The notes beneath the pieces are model-generated. The model saw only the letters and a program-made list of their open reading frames with translations, was not told the DNA's origin and searched no databases. Of a stretch of 35,356 nucleotides of DNA, positions 31,137 to 35,356 are shown piece by piece. Where the stretch lies: assembly GCA_027623815.1 (NCBI GenBank), contig JAQBUV010000019.1, forward strand, positions 1 to 35,356, in the 5' to 3' direction. How positions within the stretch are numbered: position 1 is the stretch's first letter; each line of letters opens with the position of its first letter. The DNA is from Casp-Chloro-G3 sp002816715 (GTDB taxonomy: Bacteria > Chloroflexota > Dehalococcoidia > Lucifugimonadales > UBA3495). The position numbers and the translations under genes were made by a program.

Positions 31137-31215
31137 CATGACGAAATAACTGATGCAATCGTTAGCTGTAACCCTATTTAGGAAGTCTCACACGTGAACC
31201 ATTTATTTCGTTATG
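31137..31215. repeat. 79-nt inverted-repeat element after the GH114-like gene
   Basis: CATGACGAAATAA (31137-31149) and TTATTTCGTTATG (31203-31215) are inverted with one mismatch. Upstream, near 31020-31070, there is a degenerate TTCGACCAG...CAGGGCAGGCTCGGG repeat. Nothing else is recognisable in 30931-31228. Confidence 0.55.
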
Positions 31216-31228
31216 ATGCCTAAGGGTC

Positions 31229-32263
31229 TCAGTCGGGCTCGTGGCCAGGGTTGATGGTCAGGCGATCCAGGTCTCGCTGAGCTGCGAAAGGAACGTAACC
31301 CTTGGCTTGCGACTTGGCGTAGGCATCGTCAATATGGGAGGGAGTAGTAGCGTAGTCGGTGGTTAGCACCAACTTGCCCGCCGCCCGAAACAAGTCCAGA
31401 GACTCTTCGGTCTCCGCCGTGGCATCAGGTGGAGTGGCCCGGTCATCACTATCGTAGCCGTAGTAAATATCCTCCTGGCCGATTCCGTCCACGTAGTCCA
31501 GGTAGCCGGGCACTAAGCCAGCCAGCTTGGAGCCGTTCTGCGGGAAGATATAGAAATCCGGGTCGCGCGCCCGGGCGTGGGCGGCGATGGCCGCGACGAA
31601 ATCGGCCATCTCTTGGGGCGCAGTCTCTTTTCCCTGATCGCCAAAATACTCGTACCCGTCGATGATATCCAGATATGCGCCATCAAATCCCGCATCAACC
31701 AGGCGGTCAATGTAGGCAAAAATTATTGCCTGCCATTCCGGGTCCCAGTACCGCACCTTGTGATTGCGGATCCAGTTGGGATTGGGCTTGTCCAGCCAGC
31801 CGGGGCTGCCGGTCTTCCAGTCAGATTGCCAGTAGTACCGGTATTCTTCAGCCTCGCCAATGCTGATGTAAGACAAAACAATCTTTTCTCCGCCCGGGCT
31901 GTGCTGCAGCGCCTCTATTTGCTCCCGGCTGAACTCCTCATTTCCGGTGCCGTCGGCGGAGTAGTCCATCACGATCAAATCGTAGGCGCTGCTGCCCATC
32001 GCGTCTAGATCGTACTCCTGAAGCTGGTACAGAAAATCATTTACTGCCAGCAGCCGCGCTTTAGAATCGCCTGAATTCGGCGGCGGAGAAGTCCTTTTCG
32101 GCGCACTGGTCGGCGCATCGATATTGGCATTGGTAGCGGTCGGTGTCTCTACGTCGTCATCGTCTTCGTCGCCCTCGGCGTCAGGCCCGGCGCAGGCCAG
32201 CAGTGCAACAACCGCTAGTAGAGTGCAGATGAGTATCCAATACTTGAGGGAAAACAGGTTCAT
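31229..32263 (-). CDS. GH114-like (TM1410/MJ1477) lipoprotein
   Basis: This 344-residue secreted lipoprotein has a hydrophobic signal with lipobox LLAC (cysteine 24). A very acidic low-complexity linker (GDEDDDDVETPT) and a Pro/Ser stretch follow. The catalytic barrel has YQLQEYDLDAMGSSAYDLIVMDYSADG, SYISIGEAEEYRYYW, the Asp-rich FDGAYLDIIDGYEYF, YIFPQNGS and DGIGQEDIYYG. These fit the endo-alpha-1,4-polygalactosaminidase / TM1410 family, with candidate catalytic aspartates in MDYS and YLDIID. The likely role is cleavage of an amino-sugar exopolysaccharide outside the cell. The substrate is not proven. Start at ATG 32263; no strong ribosome site is visible. Confidence 0.88.
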   Translation of the reverse strand: MNLFSLKYWILICTLLAVVALLACAGPDAEGDEDDDDVETPTATNANIDAPTSAPKRTSPPPNSGDSKARLLAVNDFLYQLQEYDLDAMGSSAYDLIVMDYSADGTGNEEFSREQIEALQHSPGGEKIVLSYISIGEAEEYRYYWQSDWKTGSPGWLDKPNPNWIRNHKVRYWDPEWQAIIFAYIDRLVDAGFDGAYLDIIDGYEYFGDQGKETAPQEMADFVAAIAAHARARDPDFYIFPQNGSKLAGLVPGYLDYVDGIGQEDIYYGYDSDDRATPPDATAETEESLDLFRAAGKLVLTTDYATTPSHIDDAYAKSQAKGYVPFAAQRDLDRLTINPGHEPD

Positions 32264-32392
32264 AGTAATCTTGGCTGTAATCTTGTCTTAGGAATCCTGG
32301 GATTGATTGAATTTGGGGCGCAAAATAGCCGGGATATAAACGCAATTGCGCCTACCCCGGCTCTCGGAACCAGACCGTGTTCTAGTCGTTGA

Positions 32393-32599
32393 CTAATGGG
32401 CCTCGCTGGGGCCTTCAAAACCGGCGTCACGATGGCCGCCGTCGCAGAAGGGCTTGTTGGCTGATGCTCCACAGCGGCACATGGACACCCACTGTCCTTC
32501 TGGAATTGAATAGGCTTTGCCCTGCTGGTCTACCAATTCGATTGGGCCGGTCACGCGAAGGGGTCCGTTCCCCCTGACTTCGATCTTTACGTCTGCCAT
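32393..32599 (-). CDS. CDGSH iron-sulfur domain protein
   Basis: This 68-residue protein carries a single CDGSH motif with 2Fe-2S ligands C41, C43, C52 and H56 (CRCGASANKPFCDGGH). It is a cytoplasmic redox or cluster-carrier protein of the short bacterial type. It has an N-terminal strand-rich half typical of the family (GPLRVTGPIELVDQQGKAY). ATG at 32599 has GAGGAGG about 6 nt upstream. Its partner is unknown. Confidence 0.93.
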   Translation of the reverse strand: MADVKIEVRGNGPLRVTGPIELVDQQGKAYSIPEGQWVSMCRCGASANKPFCDGGHRDAGFEGPSEAH

Positions 32600-32875
32600 T
32601 GAATCCTCCTCCAGAGAGTCTACAAATTGAACGCCGACAATGGTGCGTAGAGCACCGGAAGCACAGCAGGGTTAGTCTGCCACCCTGCGAGACAAGTGTC
32701 AAGCGTTGTTGGTCAATGGGCCGGGTCTTTTAATTAGGAGACTACTCTTCGGAATGCCAATAATGCCTTTCCGCGCGTCGCCAAGCATCTTGACGGCAAT
32801 GCCGCCGTCGAGTACATTCAAGACAGACTCCGCGTCAGTCCGTTATCCATAAATCATTTAATAAGGAAAGTGAAT

Positions 32876-33112
32876 ATGCCTCTATACGAATATCACTGCC
32901 CGACCTGCAACCACAAGTTTGACAAGCTACAGTCGATGAACGCCACCGGCGCAGATTGCCCGCACTGTGAGCAGCCCGCACGCCGGGCCATCTCAGTGTT
33001 TGCTGCGGTATCCAAGGGCGACAGCAGCAGTTCTGACTTCAGTTCTATGCCAATGCCTCCCATGGGCGGCGGCGGATGCTGCGGTGGGGGAGGCTGTGGG
33101 CCTGGCCACTAA
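32876..33112 (+). CDS. FmdB family zinc-ribbon protein
   Basis: This 78-residue protein starts MPLYEYHCPTCNHKFDKLQ with ligands CPTC (8-11) and CPHC (about 32-35), the classic FmdB ribbon. The tail is unusually rich in Ser, Met and Gly-Cys (GGGGCCGGGGCG), which might bind metal. ATG at 32876 is used instead of the in-frame GTG at 32870 because AAGGAAAG gives proper spacing. FmdB proteins are proposed regulators or accessory factors of amidase and formamidase systems, and none is adjacent here. Confidence 0.9.
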   Translation: MPLYEYHCPTCNHKFDKLQSMNATGADCPHCEQPARRAISVFAAVSKGDSSSSDFSSMPMPPMGGGGCCGGGGCGPGH

Positions 33113-33126
33113 GCCATAAGTTGCCG

Positions 33127-33153
33127 GGGAGGGGTGTTATTCATGCCCCTCCC
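33127..33153 (+). terminator. Terminator after fmdB-like gene
   Basis: GGGAGGGG/CCCCTCCC stem with an 11-nt loop, 14 nt after the stop codon and shared with the convergent DUF1461 gene. The T-run is weak. Confidence 0.6.
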
Positions 33154-33163
33154 TAGTTAATCT

Positions 33164-33910
33164 TCAGACGTTGTGGGCGGGATGGCTCCCACCGGAACCT
33201 TTACCCACCGCCCATCGGCGGTACAGCAGGTAGCCCCCGGAAACTCCGCTCAGACTTATCGCGCCAAGCACCGCAGCGGCAACAACGCGCATCGTAGCAT
33301 CGAACCAGAAGCCAAACGGAAACATGATAATCAGGTAATCGCGGCTCGGATCAAGTTGCCAGAAATCGTTGGAAAAGCTGAGTTGGTGGAACTTCAAGAA
33401 CAGGCTATCGAACCCTACAACCGCGAACAGACCAAACAGCACCAGCAGGCCCAGCGTTAACAACCCACCCCACAGCAGAAACTGAGCCAATTGCACGGCG
33501 AACGCCCGGCCAAACCCGGCAAAGCCTCCGATAGCCACCGCAATTATGTAGGCCAATGCCCCCCCTGCGAACAGGTACACTCCTCGGATCAGTCCCTTAA
33601 CGTCCCGCATGTGGACAACTTCACGCTGGTTGAAAATATCCCGCTCTTCACCGAATATCTGGGTTCTCACCGCCAGGGGTTCATCCCCAGAGTTGAAGTA
33701 ATGCCGTATGTCGGCCCCGGCTTGACGGAGGTCGGCGTCGGTGATGCCGGTGTACAGAGAAATGCTGTACTTCTCGAAACCCCGGTTGTAGAGTCCCGAG
33801 TCATTAATGGCCCAGGTTATGCTGCCATTAACCAGGAATAGTGGCACCGCAACTACAAAAAAGGTCGCCATGACCCGGAGAGCCACCGGCCAAATGTCAA
33901 ATTTGAGCAT
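33164..33910 (-). CDS. DUF1461/TIGR01906 integral membrane protein (Lit-like)
   Basis: This 248-residue membrane protein has helices near 10-30, 107-130, 140-168 and 205-230. A large extracytoplasmic loop lies between the first two. Two family motifs stand out: REVVHMRDVKGL with H100, and KFHQLSFSNDFWQLDP with H175 followed by DYLIIMFPFGFWFD. The family includes Lit, the lipoprotein intramolecular acyl transferase of some Firmicutes, which depends on conserved histidines of this kind. That function in this lineage is an inference. The several lipoproteins in this window make it plausible. ATG at 33910 is the start; no strong ribosome site is visible. It is divergent from mazG. Confidence 0.85.
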   Translation of the reverse strand: MLKFDIWPVALRVMATFFVVAVPLFLVNGSITWAINDSGLYNRGFEKYSISLYTGITDADLRQAGADIRHYFNSGDEPLAVRTQIFGEERDIFNQREVVHMRDVKGLIRGVYLFAGGALAYIIAVAIGGFAGFGRAFAVQLAQFLLWGGLLTLGLLVLFGLFAVVGFDSLFLKFHQLSFSNDFWQLDPSRDYLIIMFPFGFWFDATMRVVAAAVLGAISLSGVSGGYLLYRRWAVGKGSGGSHPAHNV

Positions 33911-33938
33911 ATTGGCTCTACGTTAGCACTCCGTCCGG

Positions 33939-33968
33939 TTGTTCAGCAACCCTGGCGGCATCTATAAT
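33939..33968 (+). promoter_or_regulatory. Promoter placing mazG transcription start at its ATG
   Basis: TTGTTC (33939-33944), an 18-nt spacer and a perfect TATAAT (33963-33968). The ATG follows at 33975, only 6 nt after the -10, so the message is predicted to be leaderless. Confidence 0.6.
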
Positions 33969-33974
33969 CGGCCT

Positions 33975-34784
33975 ATGACTGAAAAAGAGATTCCCGACGG
34001 CAATATTGGCGAGTTCCAGACCCTGATCGACATCGTGGAACGACTACGCGCTCCGGGTGGCTGCCCCTGGGACCGGGAGCAAACCCACCAGTCGCTGAAA
34101 CGCAATCTGGTGGAAGAAGCTTACGAAGTGTTGGAAGCCATCGACGAGGGCGACCCCAAGCTGCTGGCCGAAGAATTAGGCGACCTGTTGGTGCAGGTGG
34201 CTTTCCACGCCGACATCGCCCGGGAGGCTGGCGACTTCCAACTATCCGATGTGCTGACCAGCATCAACCGCAAGCTGGTGCGCCGTCATCCCCATGTATT
34301 CAGCGACACCAACGTGGCCGATGCCCGCGAGGTGGAGCGCAACTGGGAGCGTATCAAAGAGCAGGAGCGTCAGGAGAAGGGCGAGCGCAGGTCGCTGGTG
34401 GACGGTATCCCCAAGGACTTGCCTGCCCTGACCTACGCTCAACTGATGCAGGATCGGGTGGCCCGGGTGGGCTTTGAGTGGGACGATATTTCCGGCGTTC
34501 TGGATAAGATATTGGAAGAGGTTCAAGAACTACGGGAGGCCGAGACCGAGGCGGAAAAGGTTCATGAAATGGGCGACCTGTTCTTCTCGATGGTCAACCT
34601 TTCGCGCTGGCTGAACATTCAGGCCGAGGATGCGTTAAGGCAGGCCAACCGCTGCTTTCAGTGGCGGTACAACAAGATGGAGGAACTGGCCCTGCAGCGG
34701 GGCCAAGACTTTGCCGGGCTTGCCCTGGAGGACAAGGAAGCTCTCTGGCAGGAGGCCAAGCGGCTGGAGGGGGATGACCTTTAA
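33975..34784 (+). CDS. mazG: Nucleoside triphosphate pyrophosphohydrolase MazG
   Basis: This 269-residue MazG hydrolyses (d)NTPs to monophosphate and PPi and is thought to clean nucleotide pools. The first all-alpha domain has LRAPGGCPWDREQTHQSLKRNLVEEAYEVLEAI, with EExxE around residues 45-49, and AEELGDLLVQVAFHADIA completing the metal site. The second copy has EEVQELREAE and EMGDLFFSMVNLSRWL followed by the conserved DALRQANRCFQWRYNKMEE tail. Length is normal for the two-domain housekeeping form. ATG at 33975 matches the family start; a longer reading from 33939 runs through the promoter. Confidence 0.97.
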   Translation: MTEKEIPDGNIGEFQTLIDIVERLRAPGGCPWDREQTHQSLKRNLVEEAYEVLEAIDEGDPKLLAEELGDLLVQVAFHADIAREAGDFQLSDVLTSINRKLVRRHPHVFSDTNVADAREVERNWERIKEQERQEKGERRSLVDGIPKDLPALTYAQLMQDRVARVGFEWDDISGVLDKILEEVQELREAETEAEKVHEMGDLFFSMVNLSRWLNIQAEDALRQANRCFQWRYNKMEELALQRGQDFAGLALEDKEALWQEAKRLEGDDL

Positions 34785-35043
34785 TAATCCCCCCCAAAGC
34801 TCTTTATACTCTGGCAGCTGTTCGGCGACCACAGAGCGTTCCTGAGAAGTATTTCAAATTGACCAGTTCTTATCTTTACTGCTAGCTTGTCTACCATGTT
34901 ACCAAAAGTAACACCGTGCTAAAGCATCCCCACGCCGTCAACGTGGGAATTCTTAATAGCTAAGGCCATAATGGTACTTACATTGCAGGTGGCGGCTGTT
35001 CTGTTCTTATCAGCACTGTTGATAGTGGGGGTTGGGGCCTTTG
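34785..35043. other. Intergenic region with small hairpins
   Basis: There is no ORF. Hairpins GTTAC-CAAAA-GTAAC (about 34899-34913) and CCCACG...CGTGGG (about 34930-34948) are visible. The second, followed by AATTCTT, may terminate mazG. TTGACC at about 34860 could be a -35 element but has no good -10. Confidence 0.4.
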
Positions 35044-35058
35044 GTGAATAGAGTATTG

Positions 35059-35226
35059 ATGAAATGGGCCGTTGGAATCCTAGTGCTGGCACTGGCTGGG
35101 GCCGGATGCGCGACTACAGTGGCAGAGAGGCCGACGCCTGCGTCGACACCGGAAACGGCCAAGGCGGATTGTGAGGTTTGTAGCAAGTACCTAGTACACT
35201 CTGGGCTAAATATCTCGGTAGTTTAG
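35059..35226 (+). CDS. Small putative lipoprotein
   Basis: This 55-residue product begins MKWAVGILVLALAGAGC, a signal peptide with lipobox and lipidated cysteine at 17. A Thr/Pro linker and a short tail with a CEVC pair (DCEVCSKYLVHSGL) follow. In-frame GTG at 35044 or TTG at 35032 could extend it. I chose ATG because it gives a compact signal peptide with AGAG upstream. The CxxC may bind a metal or form a disulfide. Its stop overlaps the inverted-repeat structure that also covers the next start. I recognise no family. Confidence 0.6.
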   Translation: MKWAVGILVLALAGAGCATTVAERPTPASTPETAKADCEVCSKYLVHSGLNISVV

Positions 35227-35291
35227 CTCACCGAAATTAGCAGCGATGAGCATATTAAAACTACCGAAAGAACTGCGCGAAGGTGTACTAG
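35191..35291. repeat. Nested symmetric inverted repeats spanning a gene junction
   Basis: The outer pair CTAGTACAC (35191-35199)/GTGTACTAG (35283-35291) and inner pair CGGTAGTTT (35216-35224)/AAACTACCG (35258-35266) are separated by 16 nt on each side. The loop contains the start codon of the next ORF (35246). Confidence 0.8.
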
Positions 35292-35356
35292 ACTGGCGAA
35301 GGGCGGAAGGGATTCTAACCTACGAGGAACGGCGGGCAATGCTTCTGGAGATGTAT
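35246..35356 (+). CDS. Partial CDS at the window edge, unrecognised
   Basis: An open frame from ATG 35246 runs off the end with 37 charged residues (MSILKLPKELREGVLDW, EERRAMLLEMY). It has no stop in the window and lies 20 nt after the small lipoprotein gene. The composition is protein-like. The family cannot be told from this fragment. The ribosome site is weak (TTAGCAGCG). Confidence 0.5.
   Translation, partial: MSILKLPKELREGVLDWRRAEGILTYEERRAMLLEMY

Noticed and set aside
32720..32850. Minus-strand frame with an EF-G-like stretch (SVLNVLDGGIAV)
   Set aside because: The similarity is short and the rest of the frame does not match. It has no start or ribosome site and could be chance or a tiny relic.

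Overview
The window looks like a chromosomal segment of an uncultured Chloroflexota bacterium, most plausibly from the Dehalococcoidia/SAR202 side of the phylum. This is an inference from gene content. It carries three luciferase-like flavin/F420 monooxygenases, a CaiB/BaiF CoA-transferase, two corrinoid/Fe-S proteins resembling non-respiratory reductive dehalogenases, a leucine dehydrogenase, several Cys-anchored lipoproteins with Pro/Thr/Ala-rich linkers, and many short palindromic intergenic repeats. There are no rRNA or tRNA genes, no CRISPR array and no phage module. Most genes stand alone, alternate in strand, and are separated by hairpins.

Layout. Positions 1-1910 are one complete group II intron (minus strand) of group IIC type. 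It encodes a maturase/RT and sits directly behind the rho-independent terminator of a solute-binding lipoprotein gene (1974-3674). Next come an F420-type LLM oxidoreductase (4057-4923) and a coaX-coaBC coenzyme A operon (minus, 7097-5117). A low-GC membrane protein (7450-8151) and a pentapeptide-repeat/TIR fusion (8323-9594) follow. Two tandem paralogous reductive-dehalogenase-like genes (9809-12617) each have their own promoter and a near-identical terminator. Then come a TPP enzyme (12994-14664), a TAT-exported dienelactone-hydrolase lipoprotein (15071-16003), a probably leaderless rsmI, and a cyclophilin. An unrecognised single-domain protein (17848-18294) is followed by a PadR/permease-prefix membrane pair and leucine dehydrogenase (19606-20676).

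The second half holds a small zinc ribbon, a CaiB/BaiF transferase, tag, an SDR lacking its YxxxK residues followed by an M24 peptidase-like enzyme, and an LLM oxidoreductase. After these lies a protein (27441-28391) made of two copies of the domain seen at 17848-18294. The region 28400-29810 is the densest in unexplained structure. It contains a 50-residue Cys/His micro-ORF, two long near-perfect palindromes each behind the same 14-nt direct repeat, a consensus promoter driving a ~60-nt leader that ends in a terminator and has alternative CCACC/GGTGG pairings, a low-GC NYN-domain ribonuclease gene, and a second promoter-plus-two-hairpin small-RNA-like unit. The window ends with another LLM oxidoreductase, a GH114-like lipoprotein, CDGSH and FmdB small metal proteins, a DUF1461/Lit-like membrane protein, mazG and a small lipoprotein.

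How it fits together. Much of the content is consistent with a heterotroph that attacks recalcitrant organic compounds with flavin, F420, CoA, TPP and corrinoid enzymes, and supports them with coenzyme A synthesis and oligopeptide-type uptake. The best candidates for undescribed biology are the NYN locus with its leader RNA and flanking palindromes, the three-copy PHYHY domain family, the cytoplasmic twin RdhA-like genes with palindromic sites upstream, and the TIR and SDR proteins that have lost canonical catalytic residues.
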